Notes: generated from the sequence alone by a model not told the origin. A stretch of 5,450 nucleotides of DNA from Bacillota bacterium (GCA_023412275.1 JAEYNY010000190.1:1-5450); one strand, 5' to 3'. Shown: positions 1 through 5,450, numbered from the stretch's first letter. Program-made: numbers and translations.

Positions 1-1
1 G

Positions 2-30
2 TTGACAAAACCATCAAATGTCTTTATAAT
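2..30 (+). promoter_or_regulatory. Consensus sigma-A promoter of tRNA-Leu
   Basis: A TTGACA -35 box (2-7) and a TATAAT -10 box (25-30) are separated by exactly 17 bases, so both hexamers and the spacing match the sigma-A consensus. Transcription should start near 37, a few bases before the mature tRNA 5' end at 44. Such a strong promoter is usual for stable RNA genes. Sequence upstream of the -35 is outside the window, so a longer tRNA operon with an internal promoter cannot be excluded. Confidence 0.88.
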
Positions 31-43
31 AAAAACTGCTCGT

Positions 44-126
<83 letters not shown>

Positions 127-161
127 AAAAAGGATTTCACATTTTGTGAAATCCTTTTTTT
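127..161 (+). terminator. Intrinsic terminator of the tRNA-Leu unit
   Basis: GGATTTCAC (132-140) pairs perfectly with GTGAAATCC (146-154) around the loop ATTTT. The stem can be extended by the flanking A run (127-131) pairing with the T run. Seven T residues (155-161) follow the stem. This is a textbook Rho-independent terminator, starting directly after the encoded CCA. Confidence 0.95.
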
Positions 162-178
162 ATGTCGTGATACCCCGG

Positions 179-253
179 AAAAGGTATAATAATTAAAAAT
201 TGACACAATTTGGTATATGGTATATCATTTCAAATAAAATAAATATAAACAGG
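179..253 (+). repeat. Promoter-bearing direct repeat, copy 1
   Basis: This 75-base block recurs at 2592-2666 at a constant offset of 2413 bases. The first 52 positions differ only at 208 (A/T) and 219 (G/A). The A-rich tail differs by one inserted A and a TA-to-C change, and the copies are again identical at the AACAGG ribosome-binding core. Similarity stops abruptly on both sides: upstream lies the tRNA terminator region, downstream a leader unrelated to that of copy 2. The block holds an A/T-rich UP-like stretch, the -35 and -10 boxes, the untranslated region and the start of a Shine-Dalgarno sequence. Confidence 0.9.
200..228 (+). promoter_or_regulatory. Sigma-A promoter of the beta-helix gene (P1)
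   Basis: A TTGACA -35 (200-205) is followed after 17 bases by TATCAT (223-228) as -10, which predicts a start near 235. The A/T-rich run just upstream (about 185-199) resembles an UP element. The spacer holds a tandem GGTATAT GGTATAT (212-218, 219-225) running into the -10, a possible operator. The same arrangement lies upstream of the nitrilase-like gene, so the two genes probably answer to the same signals. The start site is inferred. Confidence 0.75.
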
Positions 254-260
254 GGTGTCC

Positions 261-350
261 ATGTGGATACAGTGGCACTGCTGGATTTTTTGGAGGGTTA
301 ATAATGCAAAGACAAAAATATTCTTTGAGAGTCAATATACCGAGTCTTAA
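261..350 (+). CDS. Possible Trp-rich upstream ORF (29 aa)
   Basis: ATG at 261 opens a 29-codon frame ending with TAA at 348-350 and overlapping the first 47 bases of the beta-helix gene in another frame. Its N-terminus reads MWIQWHCWIFWRVNN, with tryptophan at residues 2, 5, 8 and 11. The TGG codons sit at 264, 273, 282 and 291, an exact nine-base period. AGGGG (251-255) lies five bases before the ATG, in the place where promoter copy 2 carries the real AGGAG of its gene. It could be a leader peptide coupling translation to the downstream gene, or chance. No known leader-peptide family is recognised. Confidence 0.3.
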   Translation: MWIQWHCWIFWRVNNAKTKIFFESQYTES

Positions 351-2586
351 GTGCGTTCTTTCACTCATACTTGCGGCGTTACTTCTTCTGCCTTCACCTC
401 AAGCTTATGCAGCCAAAAGTTACTCTGATTTGGAACTCGCACGGGCTGTGACGCTAGGAATCGGAGCATACCGTTCGGATAACCAGGCTGTAACCTATGC
501 ACAATTTATCAGTATGATGGATCGGACAGTTGAATTGTCAGATAAGAGTAAGCTTAAAGACTGGAAAGCAAAGTTCAAGAGCGCACGAACATCAAAAAAG
601 GTCTTGACTCGATTTGAAGGAATGATGATTGTCCTGAACGCTGCCATTACCCTCGGCGATGAATATGCAGAATTTAACACCAGTTGGACCAATATTAATG
701 ATCAAATTGGTGAAAAAGTGTGGGACGAAATAGGAAAACTAAATAATCCCTATGTTTTTATACCTAACCACAATCCTTATGGCGGAAAAGGATTTGCCAA
801 TGATAAGTATATCTATGAATGGGATGACTGCGGTGTCGCATATCGGTATTCGTTTGGCAGAGTATCCCTTTACAGCAATAAAACTCTCTTTGATTATGAT
901 GCTGTTAAAAAGTCCATGAATCCAGACAAAAAGCTTTTATATACAGAAGCACTGCTTGCAGCATTGAGATTGCATGATTCCTCTGAAAAGGCATTTCCGG
1001 TCACCGAGCGGTGGCAAAGTGCCGATGACACAGTCATACTGAAAAATGCAGAGAAACGCAAACAAGCGATACTCAACAGTACAACAGCGGTAACTGTTAC
1101 TGGTACAAAATATTATGTATCCAATAGCGGTGATGACAATAATGACGGGCTTTCACCGGATCGGCCCTGGGCAACACTTGATAAAATCCGCTGGGCTTTG
1201 GATAATCAGGTCCTTAAAGAAGGTGACGGAGTCTTTCTTGAACGTGGCGGTCTATGGCGCGGAAGTATAAGCTGTTGGGGTGTTGACGATGTGACTTATT
1301 CTGCCTACGGAAAAGGAGAAAAGCCAAAAATCTATGGTTCTCCTGAAAATGGCACAGGTTCCAACAAGTGGTCTTTGTGGTATAATAAAAATGGTGTAAA
1401 GATATGGAAATTCTATAAAGACATTTCAGATTGCGGCGGTATCGTATTCAATGACGGAAAAAGTTATGCTACTCGTGTATTCTCCTATTGGAACGGCAAG
1501 CAATCTGTGTCTTGTAAAGACTATAAAACAAAGTTTAATATAGCCTCAGAATTGGAGTATGACTTAGAGTTCTATTCAACCTTTGATATGAGCAAATATC
1601 AAATTCCCTATGGAGCCCATGATGTAGACTCAAATGGTCCGATATATTTGCGTTGTGATAAAGGAAATCCCGGAACTCTCTATAAAACCATTGAATTTCA
1701 GTCATCAGTCCAACCTGCGGCTGGTTATACAGGTATCATTTATGGTGGAAATAACATCTTAGTGGATAATATTTGCGTTATGTACCGTAGTACCATGGGA
1801 CTTGACCGTGCAGGCGGAAATAACATTACCTATCAAAATTGTGAAGTGGCCTGGGTAGGCGGTGGTTCCCATATTATAGGCGCGGGCGCTCCATCAGACA
1901 TAGCCTGGCTGTCGCCTTACAGTGAGCCATTCGTTCCGACTTCAGGCGAAGGAATCAGACTTGAGGGAGATAATAATCGAGCAATCAATAACTATGTACA
2001 TGATTGCTTTGATGGAGGCATTACAGTTGAATTCGACTATTTTGACACTCCGATAAACTGGAATGGGATGACAATTCGCGGTAATTTCATTGAACGCTGT
2101 GTATCAGGAATACTGATTGGTGAACACAATGAAGATACTGAAGCTGGCAACGCAGGTAAAATTAAGTTTGATGGGGTCAACATTTCGGACAATTACATTA
2201 TGTACAGCGGTTACGGTTGGAGTAGCAGCAAGCATTACCATACCTGGATAGACGAAAAGTACGACGGAAATGCCATAACCTGGTGGGAAGGACCTCAGTG
2301 GAATAAAGGTGGAACCGTCAGCAATAACGTACTATACAAAGCTAAATATGCATTGGTACAGTTTGGAGCAATCGGCAAAAACAGACCGGTATTCAGCGGA
2401 AATATTTTTGCCCAAAACAATAACGGCATCATTGCTTATGTTTCACCAACAGATGATAGAATCGGGAAAACAGCATTTAAAAATATTGATCTCCAAAAAG
2501 CTAAAGTAATCGTCCGAGACTATTTGGGGGACAAAACAGCTAAAGTCCTGCCGCCATCGTTCCCGACAAAATCCAAAACACCATAG
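304..2586 (+). CDS. Secreted SLH-like / right-handed beta-helix protein
   Basis: This is a 760-residue exported protein. The start is ATG 304, with GGAGG at 292-296 seven bases upstream. Residues 1-36 form a Sec signal peptide: basic N-region, hydrophobic core at about 17-29 and an AYA/A cleavage site after residue 36. Residues about 41-75, 100-116 and 210-225 hold short helical stretches (such as VTYAQFISMMDRTVEL and LTRFEGMMIVLNAA) that resemble degenerate S-layer-homology segments. From about 269, KYYVSNSGDDNNDG and PWATLDKI match the typical N-cap of pectin-lyase-fold proteins. From about 475 to 720, Asn/Gly-rich short strands (such as NNILVDNICVMYR and ISDNYIMYSG) suggest beta-helix rungs. 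Such proteins often bind or cleave polysaccharides, as polysaccharide lyases or glycoside hydrolases; catalytic residues and substrate cannot be named here. No dockerin or carbohydrate-binding module is seen, and the C-terminus (PPSFPTKSKTP) is short. The gene sits exactly between two copies of one promoter. Confidence 0.88.
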   Translation: MQRQKYSLRVNIPSLKCVLSLILAALLLLPSPQAYAAKSYSDLELARAVTLGIGAYRSDNQAVTYAQFISMMDRTVELSDKSKLKDWKAKFKSARTSKKVLTRFEGMMIVLNAAITLGDEYAEFNTSWTNINDQIGEKVWDEIGKLNNPYVFIPNHNPYGGKGFANDKYIYEWDDCGVAYRYSFGRVSLYSNKTLFDYDAVKKSMNPDKKLLYTEALLAALRLHDSSEKAFPVTERWQSADDTVILKNAEKRKQAILNSTTAVTVTGTKYYVSNSGDDNNDGLSPDRPWATLDKIRWALDNQVLKEGDGVFLERGGLWRGSISCWGVDDVTYSAYGKGEKPKIYGSPENGTGSNKWSLWYNKNGVKIWKFYKDISDCGGIVFNDGKSYATRVFSYWNGKQSVSCKDYKTKFNIASELEYDLEFYSTFDMSKYQIPYGAHDVDSNGPIYLRCDKGNPGTLYKTIEFQSSVQPAAGYTGIIYGGNNILVDNICVMYRSTMGLDRAGGNNITYQNCEVAWVGGGSHIIGAGAPSDIAWLSPYSEPFVPTSGEGIRLEGDNNRAINNYVHDCFDGGITVEFDYFDTPINWNGMTIRGNFIERCVSGILIGEHNEDTEAGNAGKIKFDGVNISDNYIMYSGYGWSSSKHYHTWIDEKYDGNAITWWEGPQWNKGGTVSNNVLYKAKYALVQFGAIGKNRPVFSGNIFAQNNNGIIAYVSPTDDRIGKTAFKNIDLQKAKVIVRDYLGDKTAKVLPPSFPTKSKTP

Positions 2587-2591
2587 TGTGA

Positions 2592-2666
2592 AAAAGGTAT
2601 AATAATTAAAAATTGACACATTTTGGTATATAGTATATCATTTCAAATAAAAATAAATACAACAGG
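2592..2666 (+). repeat. Promoter-bearing direct repeat, copy 2
   Basis: This is the second copy of the block at 179-253, beginning five bases after the stop of the beta-helix gene. The match covers the UP-like stretch, -35, spacer, -10, untranslated region and the AACAGG core of the ribosome binding site. The segment from one copy to the next is 2413 bases and contains only the beta-helix gene and its leader. Loss of one repeat plus that segment would place the nitrilase-like gene directly behind the tRNA terminator with an intact promoter. Confidence 0.9.
2613..2641 (+). promoter_or_regulatory. Sigma-A promoter of the nitrilase-like gene (P2)
   Basis: TTGACA (2613-2618), a 17-base spacer and TATCAT (2636-2641) repeat the arrangement of P1. 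The predicted start is near 2648, giving a leader of about 29 bases. Within the spacer and -10, ATATA-G-TATAT (2628-2638) is a perfect odd-centred palindrome; copy 1 has G instead of A at the matching position and loses the symmetry. No terminator is visible between the beta-helix stop and this promoter, so read-through from P1 is likely as well. Confidence 0.75.
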
Positions 2667-2676
2667 AGATAATATT

Positions 2677-3906
2677 ATGAATGAAAGTGTATATACCAAG
2701 GTGCAATTTATAGGTCATGTTTTAAGTTCCACCCCACTGTTAAAGGAATCAGTTGAGGAAATGAGCGATTGGGGAATTTATCTTGGCCTTGCAAATGATA
2801 ACGATGACATCAATGCCCGTTTGCAAATCGTATCTGATGTGCTAAAGCAGGTAATTAGCATTGGTAATATAAGCAAAGACCCTTCTACGCTGAAAGTATT
2901 TGCATTGCCTGAATTTTTCTGGAGAGGAATCAAGGGTGCATATTTAAATTCACAAAAAGCAAACGATGAAATGTACAAAAAAATCAGCGAAGGCCTTATA
3001 AATATTATTAAAACTCTTGAAAAGCAATATGACTTCAGCGACTGGCTTTTCTTATTCGGTTCCATTTTGACTACCTTCGATATACCTGACTGTATAACGG
3101 CCACAGACAAAACCCTTTCCAAGGTCGGCGATGATTATTTAAACGTATACAGCATACTAAAAAAATCTACAAACAATAAAAGTATTCCAAAGGTATCTCA
3201 CTTGCTGAAAATCATCGATAAAAAGCAATCATCAGAAAACAGCTATGACCAGGAACTTTCAGACTTGCTTTGCGATGTATTGAGTATGAGTGACGGTTTA
3301 GCCAACAAAATGGTTTATAACAGGTGTTTTATCTATTACAGACAGAACACTAATTCCATACAAAAGGAATTCAAGTCCAAAGAAGACTTTATATTAAATA
3401 ATCCTTCGGCTTCAAAAGGAATAGTTGAAAATTACCTGCAAACAATGGTTAACTACCCACCTGTCTCTGATACTAAAAATCCTGTCCAGACATTAACCTA
3501 CTCTACTTTTAACTGCGGAGGACTGAATATAGGTGTTGAAATCTGTCTTGATCATAGCAGAAAGAGACTTCTAGGATATTTATCCGACAAAAAGATAAAG
3601 GAATTGGATATACAAATAGTAATATCCTGCGGAATGTCTTTGAGAAAGGATTCTGCGGCAACAAAACAAGGCGGCTTGCTATTTAATTGCGACGGAGAAT
3701 ATGTTATCGATGGTGATGCTCAAAACGGAGATAGCTGTCACTCACAGCTAAAAACTTTCAGTTTTGATGCAAGCTGTGGCCCGAGACTTTCTGACCATAT
3801 CCCTGCTTCAATTGTTAAAGATGTTAATGCTACGACTGCAGGACAAAAGCTTTATCCTCACGGGCTGGGGCAAATACACGTTTATACTCCACAAAAGATA
3901 AAATAA
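2677..3906 (+). CDS. Nitrilase-superfamily (C-N hydrolase) protein
   Basis: This is a 409-residue, apparently cytoplasmic protein with no signal peptide. The start is ATG 2677, with AGGAG (2664-2668) eight bases upstream. An in-frame TTG at 2623 would add 18 residues but lies inside the promoter and is rejected. Features of the carbon-nitrogen hydrolase fold appear in order: VFALPEFFW with the candidate catalytic Glu79; the strand WLFLFGSI (123-130); the conserved Asn of VYNR (Asn215), followed by a Lys cluster where the catalytic Lys is expected (Lys230, 233 or 235, not resolvable by eye); and GLNIGVEICLDHSRKR with the nucleophile Cys290. LDIQIVIS then resembles the usual GADI strand. Family members hydrolyse or transfer nitriles, amides or N-carbamoyl groups; the substrate here is unknown. 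Glu79 to Cys290 is 211 residues, about twice the usual distance, because of an insertion at about 135-208. It shares its promoter with the upstream beta-helix gene. Confidence 0.82.
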   Translation: MNESVYTKVQFIGHVLSSTPLLKESVEEMSDWGIYLGLANDNDDINARLQIVSDVLKQVISIGNISKDPSTLKVFALPEFFWRGIKGAYLNSQKANDEMYKKISEGLINIIKTLEKQYDFSDWLFLFGSILTTFDIPDCITATDKTLSKVGDDYLNVYSILKKSTNNKSIPKVSHLLKIIDKKQSSENSYDQELSDLLCDVLSMSDGLANKMVYNRCFIYYRQNTNSIQKEFKSKEDFILNNPSASKGIVENYLQTMVNYPPVSDTKNPVQTLTYSTFNCGGLNIGVEICLDHSRKRLLGYLSDKKIKELDIQIVISCGMSLRKDSAATKQGGLLFNCDGEYVIDGDAQNGDSCHSQLKTFSFDASCGPRLSDHIPASIVKDVNATTAGQKLYPHGLGQIHVYTPQKIK

Positions 3907-3930
3907 TTGGTTTTTTGATACTAACTAAAC

Positions 3931-3964
3931 AAGCAGAGATGACTTATTTTAAGTCTCTCTGCTT
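3931..3964. terminator. Shared hairpin between convergent genes
   Basis: AAGCAGAGA (3931-3939) pairs with TCTCTGCTT (3956-3964). After a bulged T at 3940, GACTT (3941-3945) pairs with AAGTC (3951-3955) around the loop ATTTT, so 14 pairs form in all. The hairpin lies 25 bases after the nitrilase-like stop and 4 bases after the HD-GYP stop on the other strand, a usual place for a bidirectional terminator. The following T tracts are short and broken on both strands, so termination may be less efficient than at the tRNA terminator. Confidence 0.75.
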
Positions 3965-3967
3965 TAA

Positions 3968-5020
3968 TTAACATGACGACACTATAAAGTAATTATTGCA
4001 TCTTTCCAGATTTATTTCTTCATATGGATATTTTAGAGTTCCATCAGAATTTACATTGAGTCTGACAATTGGAATATATGACTTGTTCAAGCCGATAACG
4101 GTCCCCTTTTCCCCACTGCTCATAGTAACCTCGGTACCAATAGGATATGGCGGAATAACGTTAAGAAAACAGCCTAAAATTTGTGAATCAAGGAGTAAAT
4201 TATTAATTGATTCCAGATAATTTATAGCATTAATCGTTCCTATTTTCTTACGATATATTCTGTCGGAGGTCAAAGCATCAAATATATCCGTAACAGCTAC
4301 TATCTTTGAATATAGATGTATCTCTTCCCTATGCAAAGCCATTGGATAGCCTTTTCCATCGCATCTCTCATGATGGTTCAATGCAACCATTGCAGACCTA
4401 TCACTTATACCCGGTATATTTTTTAGTATATCATAACCCAGCTTTGAATGCCGCTTTATTACTTCAAATTCATCACTTGAAAGAGATGACTTTTTATTAA
4501 GTATTTCTGTAGGAATGAACACTTTACCTATATCGTGTAAAAGTGCACCTACTCCCAGTTCCTGAAGTTCGGCCTGTCCAAGCTTTAGTTTTATACCAAT
4601 TATTAAAGATAGTATACAGACGTTTACACTGTGAGAAAAAGTATAACCGTCAAAAGTCTTTATATCCATCAGATTAACAATTATTTCTTCGGAATCAAGT
4701 ATATCGTTTAAAATATTATCTACGATTGAAATGATGTTTCTGGATGGTGGCATACCTTCTAAACTATACTTTTCCATAGTTTGTTTCATAAATTGAATGG
4801 CTTCCAACCTGGTAATGTCTCTTATTACATCTTTTACTACTATATCCTCTGAAAAATTATCCTGAATATACAATTCTGTAATACCAAGAGAGGCAATTTG
4901 TGATAAATGCGATGGTGTTAATACAGTTCCCACATCAATTAACATTGATGAACCATCATAATAAACAGCCTTCCCCAATGTCATTCCTACCTGGCAGTTT
5001 GAAATATTAATCTTTCTCAT
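3968..5020 (-). CDS. HD-GYP domain cyclic di-GMP phosphodiesterase
   Basis: This is a 350-residue protein without signal peptide or membrane segments. The start is ATG at 5020-5018, with AGAGGA at 5030-5025. Residues about 1-55 (INISNCQVGMTLGKAVYYDG onward) form the small N-terminal domain common in clostridial HD-GYP proteins. Residues about 120-290 are the HD-GYP domain: SHS with His130, the HD pair in LLHDIGK (His162, Asp163), KRHSKLGYDIL (His191), HHERCDGKGYP (216-226) and AVTDIFDALTSDR with Asp245. All usual metal- and substrate-binding positions look intact, so it should be active and hydrolyse cyclic di-GMP toward pGpG or GMP, affecting motility, attachment or exopolysaccharide. A C-terminal extension (PPYPIGTEVTMSSGEKG, about 291-350) resembles the small beta domain often found after such HD-GYP modules. 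No receiver, GAF or PAS domain is present, so the input is unclear. It converges with the nitrilase-like gene and has its own long leader. Confidence 0.93.
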   Translation of the reverse strand: MRKINISNCQVGMTLGKAVYYDGSSMLIDVGTVLTPSHLSQIASLGITELYIQDNFSEDIVVKDVIRDITRLEAIQFMKQTMEKYSLEGMPPSRNIISIVDNILNDILDSEEIIVNLMDIKTFDGYTFSHSVNVCILSLIIGIKLKLGQAELQELGVGALLHDIGKVFIPTEILNKKSSLSSDEFEVIKRHSKLGYDILKNIPGISDRSAMVALNHHERCDGKGYPMALHREEIHLYSKIVAVTDIFDALTSDRIYRKKIGTINAINYLESINNLLLDSQILGCFLNVIPPYPIGTEVTMSSGEKGTVIGLNKSYIPIVRLNVNSDGTLKYPYEEINLERCNNYFIVSSC

Positions 5021-5036
5021 TGTTTCCTCTTCAGCA

Positions 5037-5092
5037 AAAACCGTGCCCTAAGCCAGACATACCCCTTGGCATAACAGCATGAGCACAGTCTT
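5037..5092 (-). promoter_or_regulatory. Terminator-like hairpin in the HD-GYP leader
   Basis: Read on the minus strand, 5092-5081 (AAGACTGTGCTC) pairs with 5048-5037 (GGGCACGGTTTT) in 12 pairs including three G-U. The 32-base interior contains a further GCCA/TGGC pairing (5070-5067 with 5055-5052). A T run (5040-5036) closes the structure just before the ribosome binding site at 5030-5025. It could be an attenuator, a riboswitch expression platform or simply a folded leader. It does not match any riboswitch class I can recall, including both cyclic di-GMP classes. Confidence 0.4.
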
Positions 5093-5102
5093 GATTTCTA
5101 GT

Positions 5103-5132
5103 AATCCGGGACATTAAAATACAATCCGGAAC
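5103..5132. repeat. Paired direct repeat AATCCGGRAC
   Basis: AATCCGGGAC (5103-5112) and AATCCGGAAC (5123-5132) are 20 bases apart start to start, close to two helical turns. The core TCCGG/CCGGA can also form a five-pair hairpin in the HD-GYP leader RNA. It may be a tandem protein-binding site or part of the leader fold. Confidence 0.4.
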
Positions 5133-5269
5133 CTTTGTGTATAATAATTGTAGAAACATTATCTAAAGCTTAATTACACTACTACCGAATTACGTTGTAT
5201 TTTATGATTTGACTATTAATTAACCCCAGTTGTTATTTGATGTGACAAAACGTAGTATCTACCAAAATA

Positions 5270-5298
5270 ATTATACTTTTTTTCCCAATTAATATCAA
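5270..5298 (-). promoter_or_regulatory. Sigma-A promoter of the HD-GYP gene
   Basis: On the minus strand, TTGATA (5298-5293) is followed after exactly 17 bases by TATAAT (5275-5270), a near-consensus sigma-A promoter with a predicted start near 5263. This gives an untranslated leader of about 243 bases before ATG 5020. The odd-centred palindrome GTAG-TAT-CTAC (5252-5262) lies at the predicted start point. A 14-base palindrome overlaps the upstream end of the -35 by two bases. Weaker minus-strand boxes nearer the gene (such as TATACA at 5143-5138) were not preferred. Confidence 0.7.
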
Positions 5299-5310
5299 CA
5301 AAATTTTGTT
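5297..5310. promoter_or_regulatory. Perfect 14-base palindrome AACAAAATTTTGTT
   Basis: Both halves match exactly without a spacer. It overlaps the last two bases of the HD-GYP -35 box and lies in the control region shared with the divergent gene at the right edge, so it could be an operator for one or both. In such AT-rich DNA a palindrome of this kind can also arise by chance. Confidence 0.3.
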
Positions 5311-5364
5311 TTATTTTACAAAGTGTAGGATTACAATACATGTGTGACAATTAGTAAAAAAATA

Positions 5365-5439
5365 ATGCGGAAAGTGCATCCATAGTGTATGTTTAAGTTA
5401 CCACACAAAAATATACATTAGGAGGATACATTTCCGCAT
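5365..5439 (+). promoter_or_regulatory. Long hairpin covering RBS and start codon
   Basis: The outer arms 5365-5381 and 5424-5439 form 15 pairs, with one bulge (G5374) and one mismatch (C5377/A5428); nine of these pairs are continuous from 5365/5439. After a small internal loop (A5382 against 5421-5423), 5383-5394 pairs with 5409-5420 in 12 pairs including two G-U, leaving a 14-base loop (5395-5408). Most of the AGGAGG (5420-5425) and the A and T of the start codon lie in the stem. It could be an RNA switch or thermometer masking translation, or a palindromic DNA element. No clear + strand sigma-A promoter was found upstream. Confidence 0.6.
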
Positions 5440-5450
5440 GAACAGCATAA
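5438..5450 (+). CDS. Start of an unidentified gene, cut by window end
   Basis: ATG at 5438 begins MNSI and runs off the window. AGGAGG at 5420-5425 lies twelve bases upstream, longer than usual but an exact anti-Shine-Dalgarno match, and no other start codon fits it. The start lies at the base of a long hairpin. The gene is divergent from the HD-GYP gene. Its product cannot be guessed from four codons, and it is possible that no gene follows. Confidence 0.45.

Noticed and set aside
185..190. TATAAT as the -10 of a further promoter
   Set aside because: No acceptable -35 lies 16-18 bases upstream in copy 1, and in copy 2 the same position follows gene-end sequence; it fits better as part of the UP-like stretch.
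2623..2676. TTG start adding 18 residues to the nitrilase-like protein
   Set aside because: It lies inside the -35/-10 spacer of P2 and has no ribosome binding site; ATG 2677 has AGGAG at the right distance.
2778..3122. 114-codon open frame on the minus strand inside the nitrilase-like gene
   Set aside because: It has no recognisable motif and lies wholly opposite a gene with clear family motifs; it is a shadow frame.
5021..5263. Cyclic di-GMP riboswitch upstream of the HD-GYP gene
   Set aside because: The conserved cores of class I and class II that I know are not found on the leader strand; only generic structure remains.
5315..5343. + strand promoter with TTTACA (5315-5320) and TACAAT (5332-5337) for the right-edge gene
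   Set aside because: The spacing is only 11 bases, and at 16-18 bases there is no acceptable -10 hexamer.
5241..5350. TGTGACAA repeated at 5241-5248 and 5343-5350
   Set aside because: An eight-base repeat 102 bases apart in AT-rich DNA is too weak to report as a feature.

Overview
The window is AT-rich, with Gram-positive expression signals: consensus sigma-A promoters, strong AGGAG/GGAGG ribosome binding sites, A/T-tract terminators and a tRNA with an encoded CCA end. Together with an HD-GYP protein of a clostridial type and an SLH-like/beta-helix secreted protein, this suggests a Clostridia bacterium, perhaps a cellulolytic Ruminiclostridium-like lineage. The phylum-level placement is an inference from style and gene content; the genus is a guess.

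Layout. Bases 1-161 hold a self-contained tRNA-Leu(UAG) unit with a perfect consensus promoter and an intrinsic terminator. Bases 179-2586 hold a sigma-A promoter, a leader with a possible Trp-rich upstream ORF, and a large secreted protein with SLH-like segments followed by a right-handed beta-helix. Five bases after its stop the same promoter sequence appears again (2592-2666, constant offset 2413 bp) and drives a nitrilase-superfamily (carbon-nitrogen hydrolase) gene at 2677-3906. A bulged hairpin at 3931-3964 separates this gene from a convergent HD-GYP gene (complement 3968-5020). Bases 5021-5437 are a divergent intergenic region of about 417 bp. It holds the HD-GYP promoter (TTGATA-17-TATAAT on the minus strand), a leader of about 243 nt with a terminator-like hairpin, and a near-continuous hairpin of about 27 bp. 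That hairpin covers the ribosome binding site and start codon of a new + strand gene, of which only 13 bases are in the window.

How the genes relate. The beta-helix gene and the nitrilase-like gene probably share control, since they carry near-identical promoters and no terminator is visible between them. The beta-helix gene therefore looks like a cassette placed between two copies of one promoter, and recombination between the copies would remove it cleanly. The HD-GYP gene is a separate unit, predicted to degrade cyclic di-GMP. No classical defence system, CRISPR array or transposase is visible. The points most worth a second look are the duplicated promoter cassette, the start-codon hairpin at the right edge and the long structured leader of the HD-GYP gene.
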